Shown in pieces: positions 8,789 through 17,722 of a DNA stretch of 64,000 bases; the first letter of the stretch is position 1, and each line of letters begins with the position of its first letter. The position numbers were made by a program, and so were the translations under genes. The stretch is from Planctomycetota bacterium (GTDB lineage Bacteria > Planctomycetota > Planctomycetia > Gemmatales > Gemmataceae): positions 1 through 64,000 of the forward strand of contig JAKOSN010000038.1 of assembly GCA_029777335.1 (NCBI GenBank). Reading direction: 5' to 3'. The notes below the pieces were generated by a model, which was given only the letters and a program-made list of their open reading frames with translations, ran no database searches and had not been told where the DNA came from.

Positions 8789-9871
8789 TCAGACCTCCCC
8801 GCGTATTGCCTCTTCCAGTTCCGCCAGCCGGGCTTCGGGAAAGCGCAACTTGAGAATGGTCGTCCGCGCTGCCTGGGCCTCGGTGCGTAGTGGGCGTTTC
8901 AGTCGCGCGAGAAGTCGGCAAATGCGTACCCGACACATCGCTTCTGCATGGTGCCGACCGGTTCCCACCAGGGTTTCGAGCTGGCGCTGACGAATGCGGA
9001 GGGAGCGAGCCCAGTCCTCCACCAGCTCGTGGTAGTGGCTGAGGGCGTGGAAGAAGTCGCCATGCGGACGAATCGATAACCCCTTGATCCGACTGAGCGC
9101 CCGTCGCACCAGCAGACGGGCGCGTTCTTCTTCTCCCCGATGGCGCAGTGCCACGGCTTCCCAGGCCCAGAATCCGGCCCGCGCCAGGCGCCAGTTCGAT
9201 TCAACCTGGGTTTCTCCGATGCGCGCCCACTCAAGTAAGTGCTCAACTTCCTTGCGCTCCCAGGCAACGGTACACAGGGTCCCGTGGGCAAAAGTGGCAT
9301 GGAAGCGAGCTCGGCTGGTGTCGACATCTTCCTCAACGCGTTGCAATAAGGTCAGAGCACGTTCCTCGCCACGGGAGAGATCATCCAGGAGCATCGCCAG
9401 GCTGCATTCGCTCTTGAGCAGGCGATAGAGGTCCGCCCCCTGAAGCTGGAGCGCCTCGCCGCGGAGAAAGGTAAGGGCTTCGTTGATGGGCTCCAGATAG
9501 CCGTGGGGATCGACCCCGAGATAGGCATCGACCAGGTTAAAGGCCAGATTGTAGCGCCCAGGATACTGGGAATACAGAGGCTTGCGTGATTCGAGCATGT
9601 TGCGGACAGCCAGGTCCAGCCCCTTGCCATAATCGCGAATCCAGAACAGCAGGGCGTTCACCTGCCAATCGTCGTAGTAGAGGCGCCACCACGGCTCCTC
9701 CAGCAACTGCGCCAGGCGGCTCCCTTCCTCGTAGAGCGCCAGGGAGCGTTGCGGGTTGTTCTCCCGTTCGCCCCAGGCCTCGTAGGTGATGTTGTAAAGG
9801 CGCTCGCGCTCCCGGTCGCCGTGCGCCGAGGCCTCCTGGCGGCACTGGAGGATCCAGTCATCAATCGTCAT
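8789..9871 (-). CDS. TPR-like helical protein, HSP90-operon paralogue 4
   Basis: A 360-residue, tryptophan- and arginine-rich, almost all-helical protein, the last of four tandem paralogues behind an HSP90-family gene. It begins MTIDDW, like two of its relatives (MTTDDW, MNTDDW), and shares LYEEGSRLAQ, PWWRLYYDDWQVN, a DYGKGLDLAV helix, the LVDAYLGVDP segment and the ICRLLARLKRPLR segment near the C-terminus. The helix-turn-helix periodicity looks like degenerate tetratricopeptide repeats. An ATG nine bases upstream is possible, but alignment of N-termini favours this one. Its start overlaps the previous paralogue by 11 bases. No catalytic motif, signal peptide or membrane segment is seen; function unknown. 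Confidence 0.8.
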   Translation of the reverse strand: MTIDDWILQCRQEASAHGDRERERLYNITYEAWGERENNPQRSLALYEEGSRLAQLLEEPWWRLYYDDWQVNALLFWIRDYGKGLDLAVRNMLESRKPLYSQYPGRYNLAFNLVDAYLGVDPHGYLEPINEALTFLRGEALQLQGADLYRLLKSECSLAMLLDDLSRGEERALTLLQRVEEDVDTSRARFHATFAHGTLCTVAWERKEVEHLLEWARIGETQVESNWRLARAGFWAWEAVALRHRGEEERARLLVRRALSRIKGLSIRPHGDFFHALSHYHELVEDWARSLRIRQRQLETLVGTGRHHAEAMCRVRICRLLARLKRPLRTEAQAARTTILKLRFPEARLAELEEAIRGEV

Positions 9872-10976
9872 GATGCCCATCCTCGGCAGATTGCCGTTCG
9901 TGTTCTGAAAACAGCCGCTCCAGTTCGCTCAGGTAGGGTTCAGGGTGGCGCAGCTGGCGCACCAGGGCGCGCGTCTCCTCGACGGCGGTGCGCAAGGGCT
10001 GGTTAAGCCGAGCCAGGAGTCGACAAACCTCCATGCGATTGCGGCACTGCGCGGCGAGCATGCCGGTGTTCTGAAGTGTTCCCTGTTCGTGGAGGCGAAT
10101 GCGAAGACTCCTGTTCAGGTCGTCGTTGAGTTCATGGTAGCCAGCGAGGGCATCGAAGTAGAGCCGCCCTGGAGGAGTTCGCAGGCGACGGATGCGCGCC
10201 ACGGCTGCGCCACAGAGCCGCTTGCTCATGGTAGTCTCTCCGCTCCAGCGCGTCAGAACTGCCTCCCACAGCTGAAACTCCCCCTGCGCCGATTGGCTGC
10301 GACTCTGTTCGGCGACTTGCTTGCCCAGATGAACCCACTCTTCCAGGGCGGGACGATGACGCCGCTGCCAGGCGACGAGGCACAACTGCCCCAGCGCAAA
10401 GGTGCTATGAAACGTTGCGCTGTAGCGATTGGCGTCGTTATCGGCCTGACGCAGGATCGCCAGGGCACGCTGTTCGGCCGCATCCCACCAGTCCATGCTC
10501 AGGGCAAACGAACACCAGCTCTTCAGCAGTCGGTAGATCGGCTGCCCCTCGGCCGGAATTTCGCGCTGAAGATACTCCAGAGCGTCCTCGACCAGCGGTC
10601 GATACCCCGCAGGATCCACACCGATATAGGCATCCACGAGGTTGAAATAGGTGGAGAAGCGGCCAGGAAACTGAGCGAAGATGGGTTTGCGCACCTCCAG
10701 CGAGTTGGCCACGGCGAGGTCGAGTCCTCGGTGGTAATCCTGCAACCAGAAGATGAGGGTGTTCACCCGCCAGTTGTCGTAGTACAACTGCCACCAGGGT
10801 TCGCGGAGTGCCTGGGCGAGCCGACTTCCTTCTTCGTAGATCGAGAGCGCATGGCCGGGGTCGATTTCGCGGTGTTCCCAGCCGTGATGGTGCAACGTGC
10901 AGAGTTGCTGACGCTGGCGATCACCCGCCCGGTAGGCCTGGAGTCGATAGTCCTCAATCCAATCGTCGGTGGTCAT
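9861..10976 (-). CDS. TPR-like helical protein, HSP90-operon paralogue 3
   Basis: A 371-residue paralogue with the same domain plan: MTTDDWIEDY start, LSIYEEGSRLAQALREPWW, LYYDNWRVNTLIFWLQDY, LVDAYIGVDPAGY, YRLLKSWCSFAL and CRLLARLNQPLR. The acidic/histidine tail (SAEDGHHDD) is its own. The true ATG forms an ATGA overlap with the preceding paralogue's stop; the frame stays open upstream for 131 codons but that extension is proline/arginine rich and antisense to the neighbour. Coupled translation suggests fixed stoichiometry with the other members. The protein is probably cytoplasmic and may mediate protein contacts through its helical repeats; its role is not known. Confidence 0.82.
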   Translation of the reverse strand: MTTDDWIEDYRLQAYRAGDRQRQQLCTLHHHGWEHREIDPGHALSIYEEGSRLAQALREPWWQLYYDNWRVNTLIFWLQDYHRGLDLAVANSLEVRKPIFAQFPGRFSTYFNLVDAYIGVDPAGYRPLVEDALEYLQREIPAEGQPIYRLLKSWCSFALSMDWWDAAEQRALAILRQADNDANRYSATFHSTFALGQLCLVAWQRRHRPALEEWVHLGKQVAEQSRSQSAQGEFQLWEAVLTRWSGETTMSKRLCGAAVARIRRLRTPPGRLYFDALAGYHELNDDLNRSLRIRLHEQGTLQNTGMLAAQCRNRMEVCRLLARLNQPLRTAVEETRALVRQLRHPEPYLSELERLFSEHERQSAEDGHHDD

Positions 10977-12076
10977 GGGGATCCCCGCTTTTCGTCGGGG
11001 GCGCCTCGGAGAAGTTGTTCCAGTCGCGCGAGATGGCGGTCGGGATAGCGGAGTCGCTGAATCGCCTGGCGGGTCCTGTCGGCCTGGACCTGCCAGGGCT
11101 GACCGAGGCGGTCCCGGAGCCGACAGATCTCCAGGTGGCAGCGGACCTGATCGAGAAGCCGGCCGGTGCTTTCCAGGTGGCGCGCCTCGCATGCGCGAAT
11201 CTCCAGCGCACGGGTCCAGTTCGCCGCACTCTCGTGAAAGGCGACATGGGCCTGGAAGTGAACCCAGTCCGGGGCGATATGGATACGGCCAAGCAAGCTC
11301 ATCGCGCGGCGCTGGAAGCCCTGCGCCTCGGTCTCCTCCCCCGCGAGTCGCGCAGCCACGGCCAACCACATAAGAAACTCCGCCACCCCTTCATTGCAGG
11401 GGTACTCCTGGGCCGCCTGCAATCCCGCACGAGCGTAATCGGTCAACAGGAAGGCATCGGCCCGCGTCCAGGCCAACCAGCTCAGCCGGCTGTAGGCGAA
11501 CGTGGAGTGAAAGAGCGCATGCGACCAGTTGTCGTCCTGATCGGCGAACCCAAGCACGCGCTGGGCGAAGCGCTCTCCCTCCTCGGGATTATCGAGGATA
11601 ATTCCTATCTCACACTGGCTTTTTAGCAGCCGATAGCGATCCTGACCCTCCAGCACACTTTCCTCTTCGAGATAGCGCAGCGCCTCCTTGATGAGTGGTG
11701 CATACCCTTCCGGATCGATCCCAATGTAGGCATCGACCAGATTGAACTGGACATTGTTGCGTTCGGGAAAGCCCTCGTAAGAGGGTTTGCGGGCCTCCAG
11801 GGCAGTGCGAACAGCTCGCTCCAGGCCGCGTTGATAATCGTAGAGGAAGAAGAGGAGGGCGTTCACACACCAGTCCTCATAGTACAAATGCCACCAGGGC
11901 TGGTTCAGGGCCTGCGCCAGCCGGCTCCCTTCCTCGTAGAGCGCCAGGGCTCGCGACGGATCGGACTCCCGATAGTACCACGCTTCGTTGTGCAAGGTGC
12001 ATAAACGCAGCAGGTGCCGGTCACCGCGTGCCTGGGCTTCGGTGCGACATCCCTCGATCCAGTCATCGGTGTTCAT
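10973..12076 (-). CDS. TPR-like helical protein, HSP90-operon paralogue 2
   Basis: A 367-residue paralogue beginning MNTDDWIEGCRTEAQARGD. It carries the shared core LALYEEGSRLAQALNQPWW, HLYYEDWCVNALLFFLYDY, a DAYIGIDPEGYAPL segment, YRLLKSQCEIGI and the C-terminal ICRLRDRLGQPW. Mid-protein there is FHSTFAYSRLSWLAW, matching FHSTFALGQLCLVAW in paralogue 3, so the similarity runs over the full length. The gap to the upstream paralogue is 52 bases, the only real spacer among the four. No known enzymatic motif can be seen. The sequence divergence between copies is large enough to suggest old duplications with specialised partners rather than recent amplification. Confidence 0.82.
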   Translation of the reverse strand: MNTDDWIEGCRTEAQARGDRHLLRLCTLHNEAWYYRESDPSRALALYEEGSRLAQALNQPWWHLYYEDWCVNALLFFLYDYQRGLERAVRTALEARKPSYEGFPERNNVQFNLVDAYIGIDPEGYAPLIKEALRYLEEESVLEGQDRYRLLKSQCEIGIILDNPEEGERFAQRVLGFADQDDNWSHALFHSTFAYSRLSWLAWTRADAFLLTDYARAGLQAAQEYPCNEGVAEFLMWLAVAARLAGEETEAQGFQRRAMSLLGRIHIAPDWVHFQAHVAFHESAANWTRALEIRACEARHLESTGRLLDQVRCHLEICRLRDRLGQPWQVQADRTRQAIQRLRYPDRHLARLEQLLRGAPDEKRGSP

Positions 12077-12128
12077 CGGCTGTCCCGTGGGAGCAACTCC
12101 CTCCGCCGCGTCCGAGGGTCGGAGCGAG

Positions 12129-13214
12129 TCACCGACTACGCGCGAGGTCTTCCAGCTCGCGCAGATGGCGCTCGGGTTTTTTCAATTGCCTGGCGGCCTG
12201 ACGAGCGCTCTCGAGTTCCTCAGTGATCGGTTCGCTCAGGCGTGCCAGCAGACGGCACAACTTGATGCGGACCCGGGTTTCATAATGGAGCCGTCCCTTG
12301 TTCTGAATGGCGCGCAACTCCTGGCGGGTCAGGGTGCACAGCCGATCGAACTCGCCCGCCAGTTCATGGTAGGCGTGGAGGGCCTCGTAAAACGCCGGGG
12401 TGGGGGGCATGTGGAGTTGGCCGATGCGCGTGAGCAGTCGCCGATACCAGCGCTGGGCCCGATCCTCCTCCTTGTCCCGCCGTGCCAGGACGGTTTGCCA
12501 GAGGAGCAACTCGGACAACTCCATCTGATGCCCGACCTGGCGGGCCGGGGATTCCCCCTGATGCGACCACTCAGCGAGCGCCTCCCAGTTGCCCTGGCGA
12601 TACGCGACCTGGCAGAGCGAACAATAAACAAAGACCGAATAATGCAGGGCAGTCCAGGAGCGGCCATCGCGATCGACCAGGGCAAGGCCGCGAAGTCCGC
12701 AGGCGCGGGCTTCGTCGTTCCGGTCGAGTTCCAGTGCGAGATCGCGGCGTTGACTTTCGAGCGAGTGGCGCCGGGATTCCAGCGCGGGGGTTAGCATCCT
12801 CTCGACGGCGTCCAGCGTTTGGCGGATGGGCTCCTCGTAACCCTCGGCGTCGATCCCCATGTAGGCGGCCGCGAGATCCTCGTAGACACTGACCCGCTGC
12901 GGGAATTCGTCGTACTGCGGCTTGCGCGCTTCCAGCGTGTTCTGGACGGCATCATTCAGGATGTGGCGATAATCACGCAGAAAATGCATGGTGGCATGCA
13001 CTTGCCACTGCCGATAGTAGAGCGTCCACCAGGGGTGCCCCAGACGCTGGGCCAGGTGCTCGCCCTCCTGATACAGGGCGATCGCCTGCGCCGGGTTGGT
13101 TTCGCGGAACCCATAGGCTTCGCTGCGAATGCGCGCAAGGCGCAGGCGCTCTGGATCGCGCTCGGCGACCGCTTCGCGCTCGTAGGCTTCCATCCAATCC
13201 CAGTACCCGTTCAT
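12129..13214 (-). CDS. TPR-like helical protein, HSP90-operon paralogue 1
   Basis: The HSP90-proximal and most divergent copy, 361 residues. It starts MNGYWDWMEAYEREA instead of M-TDDW, yet keeps IALYQEGEHLAQRLGHPWW, the TLYYRQWQVHATMHFLRDY segment, LEARKPQYDEFPQR, AAYMGIDAEGY and LCRLLARLSEPI. The ATG overlaps the HSP90 stop as ATGA, strong evidence for co-translation. The upstream 58 open codons are antisense-like and were excluded. Possible roles are a co-chaperone or a client of the HSP90 homologue; both are inference from the gene order, because eukaryotic HSP90 co-chaperones are commonly TPR proteins but no equivalent of their C-terminal docking peptide is present here. Confidence 0.82.
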   Translation of the reverse strand: MNGYWDWMEAYEREAVAERDPERLRLARIRSEAYGFRETNPAQAIALYQEGEHLAQRLGHPWWTLYYRQWQVHATMHFLRDYRHILNDAVQNTLEARKPQYDEFPQRVSVYEDLAAAYMGIDAEGYEEPIRQTLDAVERMLTPALESRRHSLESQRRDLALELDRNDEARACGLRGLALVDRDGRSWTALHYSVFVYCSLCQVAYRQGNWEALAEWSHQGESPARQVGHQMELSELLLWQTVLARRDKEEDRAQRWYRRLLTRIGQLHMPPTPAFYEALHAYHELAGEFDRLCTLTRQELRAIQNKGRLHYETRVRIKLCRLLARLSEPITEELESARQAARQLKKPERHLRELEDLARSR

Positions 13215-15037
13215 GGCTGCAAGAGCCCCGCGATGGCCCCCGTGGTCTCCCGGAACGCCTCCACGGCATCGGCAGCAGAGAGCATCCGGCCGGCAAAGAG
13301 TCGCGCGATCTGATGCAACAAGGTCAGCACAGCCTGAAAGAGCGCCGGCGTTGGTGGATTCTCGGCTAGCTGCCGAATCAGGGGGCAACCAGCGTTGAGA
13401 TAAAGCGTCCCTTTGAGATCCTGGCCCCCGGCAAATTTCTGTGCGATGTACTGGTCGACCAATCCTGCCAGCGGAGGGGGGAGATCGCCGGCCTCGCGGC
13501 TGGCCTCGGCTTCGCGGGCCATTTCGGCACCTTGCGGATAGAGGAGCAGGGCCGGTGCCTCAGCCGGTTTGAACGAGGCCACCCGCGCCCGAATCCCCTG
13601 CTCGCGATAGAAGCGCAACAGGGTGAGGAAGCGCTCCTCGGGGACGGAACGCATCAGCTGCTCGGCCTCGCCGTCCAGTTGAATCAGCGATACCTCCTGA
13701 TGTCGGCTCGCGTATTTTTCCAGGAATGGCGTGACGGCAAACCACGAGGCGTCGATCGCAGGGACATCGCGGCCCTCGGCGAGGAGTTGTTCCTGAAGCG
13801 AGCCCAGCTCGCGGGTGACGAAGTAGAGTTTTCCCCCGCTTAGCTCCAGATACTCCTTGATACTCAATGGTCCCCGCGAAGTGCGAAAGGTGACGATATC
13901 CTCGACGCGCTCGAAGAACTCGTTGTCGTTGACCGCCCAGCCGATGATCACGTCGGAGTGCCCGCGCACAATGCGCTTCCACACGCTGGGGGCAGATTCG
14001 GCCACCTGACGCAGTCCCTCGCCCAGCTGTTCTTCGAGTGCCTGGCGAACCAGCTCGAAGTTCTCATCCTGGTGAATGCTCTCGCGCGAAGCCGTCGGTT
14101 GGAGCAGGGGGCTGTCGACCACCCCCCGGACGAAGCGCGCCCAGGGCGGCAGGAGGTCGCGCTCGCGCTCGCAGATAAACATCCGGCGAATATACACATT
14201 CAGGTCGCCGAATTCCCGCACCGAAGCCACCGAACCGGGAGGCACAAACAGGAAGCCCTTGAGAGGCACCGTCAACGTGTCGTGCCCCAGATCGACTCGG
14301 GCTTCGCGCAGGGGGATGATGGTGAGCGGATCGCCGCCGTGGAAGGTCCGCTTGATGTAGTCCTGCATCGCCTGGTCCGGATCCTCGGCTTCCCACGGCG
14401 GCTGCATCAGGTTGACCGCGTCCTCATCGCCCTGAACGTGGATGGGGATGGGGAGGAAGTCGGCATACATGCGCACGGTGTCAAGCAGTGCCCGTTCCTG
14501 CAGGAGGAATGACACCGAGGGCTTGAGCTTGAGTTCGACGGTGGTTCCGATCTCCTCGCGCCAGCCGGGGGCGAGGTCGTAATACTCGTCGCCGACTGAT
14601 TGCCAGCGATAGCAGGGGCCGCCCTGGAAGGAGCGTGTGGTGAGCACCACCTCCGAAGCGAGCAAAAACGCCGAGAGAAACCCCAGGCCAAACTGGCCGA
14701 TCAACTCGGTCGCCTCGGACTGGGAAAAGACCGAGAGCTTCTCGCGGAGTTCACGCGTGTACCCACGGCCGATGGTGGAGAGATAGTTGGTGATCTCCTC
14801 CTGGGTCAGGCCATAGCCATTATCGCTGATGGTCAGGATCCGTTTGGCAGGATCAACCGTGATGTCGATGCGCGGGTGATAATCGTTTTCTCCCCCCTCG
14901 ACACGCCGTCGAACGCAGGAATCGTGGCTATTCTGGATTAACTCGCGCACGCCGACCTTCTTGCTGGAGTAAAGGTGCTCGGCCAGCACCTTCAGCAAAC
15001 CAGGCAAGTGCAAAGTAAAGCGCTGTCGTTCGCTCAT
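13211..15037 (-). CDS. HSP90-family molecular chaperone (HtpG-like)
   Basis: A 608-residue GHKL ATPase chaperone. The Bergerat nucleotide fold is intact: RELIQNSHD (Glu32, Asn36), DNGYG at 72-76 and GQFGLGF at 114-120. The middle domain shows GFLFVPPG and the HSP90 hallmark RFVRGVVDSPLLQPTASRES, matching HtpG's RFVRGLIDS...VSRE segment. The C-terminal third is divergent and ends without any MEEVD-like tail. Length is close to E. coli HtpG (624). It is the first gene of a leftward set in which four TPR-like paralogues follow, the first by ATGA overlap. GAGGAT lies about eight bases before the ATG. Likely cytoplasmic; a specialised rather than general chaperone is inferred from its neighbours. 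Confidence 0.9.
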   Translation of the reverse strand: MSERQRFTLHLPGLLKVLAEHLYSSKKVGVRELIQNSHDSCVRRRVEGGENDYHPRIDITVDPAKRILTISDNGYGLTQEEITNYLSTIGRGYTRELREKLSVFSQSEATELIGQFGLGFLSAFLLASEVVLTTRSFQGGPCYRWQSVGDEYYDLAPGWREEIGTTVELKLKPSVSFLLQERALLDTVRMYADFLPIPIHVQGDEDAVNLMQPPWEAEDPDQAMQDYIKRTFHGGDPLTIIPLREARVDLGHDTLTVPLKGFLFVPPGSVASVREFGDLNVYIRRMFICERERDLLPPWARFVRGVVDSPLLQPTASRESIHQDENFELVRQALEEQLGEGLRQVAESAPSVWKRIVRGHSDVIIGWAVNDNEFFERVEDIVTFRTSRGPLSIKEYLELSGGKLYFVTRELGSLQEQLLAEGRDVPAIDASWFAVTPFLEKYASRHQEVSLIQLDGEAEQLMRSVPEERFLTLLRFYREQGIRARVASFKPAEAPALLLYPQGAEMAREAEASREAGDLPPPLAGLVDQYIAQKFAGGQDLKGTLYLNAGCPLIRQLAENPPTPALFQAVLTLLHQIARLFAGRMLSAADAVEAFRETTGAIAGLLQP

Positions 15038-15147
15038 GAGCTTAATCCTCGGTGTGGGGCGTCCTGGGGTGCGGGGCGGTGCCTCGGTCAGCGCCTCTCC
15101 ACGGGGGAGCCGGACAAGAAGTCCGCTCCGGCGAAGACGCGAAGCGC

Positions 15148-16191
15148 TCAGGTCGAGGCGAGAATGTGCATGATATCCCCATCGTTCACGCGGTAGGTCT
15201 TTCCTTCCAGACGATACACGCCGTGAGCCTTGGCCTCCTTCATGGAGCCCACCCGGACAAAGTCCTCATAGCCTACCACCTCGGCGCGGACGAAGCCACG
15301 GGCCAGGTCGGTGTGAATTTGCCCGGCGCCCTCGACGGCATCGGCGCCTTGCGGGATCGTCCAGGCGCGACACTCATCCTCGCCAACGGTGAAGAAGACC
15401 ATTTGCCCCATGGCGGTGTAAATGGTGCGGAGGATCGCATCGCGCGAAAAGTCCTTGAGTCCGAGATCCTGCATGAACATCTCGCGATCCTCGGCGGAGA
15501 GTTCCTGCAACTCCAGCTCCAGTTTGGCGGGCGCGCTCACCGCGCTGGGGGCCAGGGCGAGGAGATCCGCTGGGAGCGCTCGGCCCACCCCTTCCTCGGA
15601 ACAATTCACCAGGACCAGTTCCGGCTTGAGGGTGAGCAACTGGAAACTGCGGATGGCTTTTTCATCCTCTGGGTTTAACCCCAGGGAGTTCGGCATGTGG
15701 CCCTGTTCCAGCCCAGCGACGATGCGTTTGAGCAAATCATGTTCGGCCTGGTCGAGTTCCTTCTGCTTCGCGGGACGCGGCTTGCGCAATTGTTCGTCCA
15801 GTTTCTCGATACGCTTGGTGACGATTTCCAGATCGGCGAAGACCAGTTCCTCTCGAAACAGACGCAGTTCGTTGGCCAGCTGGTTCGCGCTGAAGCCGTT
15901 GAGGACCACGAGGAGTCCGCCGGCCTCGCGCATGATGCTTAGTCGGCGGGGATTATCGCGGCGTTCGGTGGGGAGCAATCCCGGGGTATCGAGAAAATCG
16001 ATGGTGGTATGAGTTGTTTTCTTCGGATGGAAGTGAGCGGAGAGCCAGTCGAGCCGCGCGTCGGGGATCTTTGCGACCCCCGTCTGGCCGGTCTGCATCT
16101 TGGCGGGGTCGGGCTTGACCCCGGTCAACCACTGGAAGACGGTGCTCTTGCCCGACCCGGAAAAACCGGCAATCCCGACTTTCATCCCCAT
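15148..16191 (-). CDS. YchF/OBG-type GTPase-like protein
   Basis: A 347-residue P-loop protein related to YchF (Ola1). The P-loop reads GFSGSGKST instead of the family's usual GLPNVGKST, the G3 segment is DTPGL, a coiled-coil insertion is present (residues about 125-175), and the C-terminus carries the TGS-like DUF933 domain with GYEDFVRVGSMKEAKAHG and YRVNDGDIMHIL. YchF proteins bind ATP or GTP and associate with ribosomes and stress responses. This one is more divergent than the housekeeping copy expected in a genome and may be a paralogue. The first of two close ATGs has GGAG eight bases upstream. About 110 bases separate it from the HSP90 gene. Confidence 0.85.
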   Translation of the reverse strand: MGMKVGIAGFSGSGKSTVFQWLTGVKPDPAKMQTGQTGVAKIPDARLDWLSAHFHPKKTTHTTIDFLDTPGLLPTERRDNPRRLSIMREAGGLLVVLNGFSANQLANELRLFREELVFADLEIVTKRIEKLDEQLRKPRPAKQKELDQAEHDLLKRIVAGLEQGHMPNSLGLNPEDEKAIRSFQLLTLKPELVLVNCSEEGVGRALPADLLALAPSAVSAPAKLELELQELSAEDREMFMQDLGLKDFSRDAILRTIYTAMGQMVFFTVGEDECRAWTIPQGADAVEGAGQIHTDLARGFVRAEVVGYEDFVRVGSMKEAKAHGVYRLEGKTYRVNDGDIMHILAST

Positions 16192-16357
16192 TGATCCTAC
16201 TCCGGGAGCCATGCTCCACGCTAATTGCTCGGGGCACGGTGCCCCGTCTGTTTCATCCTGGATTGGAGTCGTCAGAAGCTACTGTACAATTCAGTATCGT
16301 ACCGGGCCAACCAGACCGGTACAACGCTCCCGAGGGTAGAACAGGAAGAATGATCCC

Positions 16358-17134
16358 ATGAGCGACGAGTGGTTCTCCACGATCAAGATTCCAATGACGT
16401 TCGAGCACTGGCAGCAACTGCCGCGCAACCCTGCTTACAAGTACGAGTACTATGATCGCGAAGCATGGTTCACTCCGCGGCCCCGCTATTATCGCGCCTT
16501 GCTTGATCTGGAGCCGTTGCCAATCGAGGACACGATCGACGCTCAGGAAAAGGTACAGTTGCGACCCTTGTGCGCGCAGGACTGGGACTGCCTACCTGAA
16601 GTGTTTGCAGCAGCCTTCAAGCGTGTCCAACCCTATGGAAGTCTCGACGAGACGTTGCGCTTGCAGGCCGCCACGCGGGCGCTGACACAAACGCGTACCG
16701 GGGGCGATGGCCCGTTGATCGAAAACGCCTGTTTTGTGGCGAGTACCCGCCAGGGGGGCTATCTGCGCGGCGCGATCCTCATTACGCTCATCCCCCTCAA
16801 GGAACTCACCGAGTGGGATTGCGGGCAGTGGACCGAACGCCCTCCTCCCGATGCCATCGAACGGCATCAGGGGCGTCCCCACCTGACGTGGATCTTTGTT
16901 GGGCCAGCCGGCGCGGGACATGGGGTCGGCACTGGGTTGCTGGCCCTGGCGATCCGGGAGTTGCTGGCGCTGGGGTATCGCGAACTGGCCAGTACCTTTT
17001 TGCTGGGGAACGATTCCAGCATGCTCTGGCACTGGCGCAATGGCTTTCGGCTGATCGCCTATCCGGGGTCCTGGCGTGAGATGCGCAAACGCTGGTCGAG
17101 CGTCACTCAGCCAGGAAAGCGCGAGGGGCTGTGA
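16358..17134 (+). CDS. GNAT-family N-acetyltransferase
   Basis: A 258-residue protein whose C-terminal half fits the GNAT fold: the LTWIFVGPAGAGHGVGTGLL segment holds the acetyl-CoA pyrophosphate-binding loop (consensus Q/RxxGxG/A), followed by AIRELLALGYRELASTFLLGND and the NGFRLI strand typical of motif B. The first 100 residues contain a tyrosine-rich segment (YKYEYYDREAWFTPRPRYY) reminiscent of the N-terminus of Uma2-type proteins, which may form an extra lid. Its stop codon directly abuts the stop of the convergent gene. The acceptor substrate is unknown. Transcription is divergent from the YchF-like gene, so its promoter lies in the 165-base gap. Confidence 0.75.
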   Translation: MSDEWFSTIKIPMTFEHWQQLPRNPAYKYEYYDREAWFTPRPRYYRALLDLEPLPIEDTIDAQEKVQLRPLCAQDWDCLPEVFAAAFKRVQPYGSLDETLRLQAATRALTQTRTGGDGPLIENACFVASTRQGGYLRGAILITLIPLKELTEWDCGQWTERPPPDAIERHQGRPHLTWIFVGPAGAGHGVGTGLLALAIRELLALGYRELASTFLLGNDSSMLWHWRNGFRLIAYPGSWREMRKRWSSVTQPGKREGL

Positions 17135-17722
17135 TCATTCCGCCAGCATCACTTCATGAAGGTAAGGGAAACGGTTCAGGAGTTCGGGCACATCCAGAGG
17201 CGGGAGAGGGGCAAACCCCGCGCGTGCGAGTCGACCCGACCGGAGCGCACACTCTTTTTCCAGCAAATAATACCGATTGTACCCCTCACGCAATTCGTTC
17301 ACTGGGCGACAATCCACCCGGGTGAGAAACTCGCGCCAGCGAGCATTGAAACGAGCGATGCTCTCATTCAGGTGAGAAATGGCGGCCCGGAGCCGGCGTG
17401 GCGAGGCGGACACCGGCACAGCCAGGCGCAGCACAGGTTGCAGGGTTTCGTGCAGCTGGGCCAGCTGGGTAAGTTGCGTCTCGGAGGCAACCAGGGGACG
17501 TAGCGTGCTCCACTCCCCCGCCATCATGCGCAGCCTTCCCAGGTGGAGACGCACCATGGTCAACCACTCCTCGCGCTGTTTGTGACAGTGCTCGTGAACC
17601 ACCTGCAAGGCGGCCTCGACCTTCCGCGCACGCCGAACGTAGGCGGGGGCGTCGTACTGGGCAATCACCTGGTTGACGATCAGCTGTTCCGGGCTGCTGC
17701 CGGGCAGATTACTCGAATCCAT
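17135..17722 (-). CDS. Hypothetical helical protein
   Basis: A 195-residue cytoplasmic protein, predicted mostly alpha-helical with long amphipathic stretches (KVEAALQVVHEHCHKQREEW; LRAAISHLNESIARFNARWR). The segment NELREGYNRYYLLEKECALRSGRLA is the most distinctive and could be a family signature, but I do not recognise the family. The ATG is preceded by GAGGAG at ideal spacing, which decides the start over a Met 14 codons upstream. Convergent with the GNAT gene with no spacer between the two stop codons. No signal peptide, membrane segment or catalytic motif. Confidence 0.7.
   Translation of the reverse strand: MDSSNLPGSSPEQLIVNQVIAQYDAPAYVRRARKVEAALQVVHEHCHKQREEWLTMVRLHLGRLRMMAGEWSTLRPLVASETQLTQLAQLHETLQPVLRLAVPVSASPRRLRAAISHLNESIARFNARWREFLTRVDCRPVNELREGYNRYYLLEKECALRSGRLARAGFAPLPPLDVPELLNRFPYLHEVMLAE

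Noticed and set aside
17132-17137. TGATCA palindrome formed by two abutting convergent stop codons
   Set aside because: A curiosity of tight packing; a six-base palindrome created by two TGA stops needs no further explanation.
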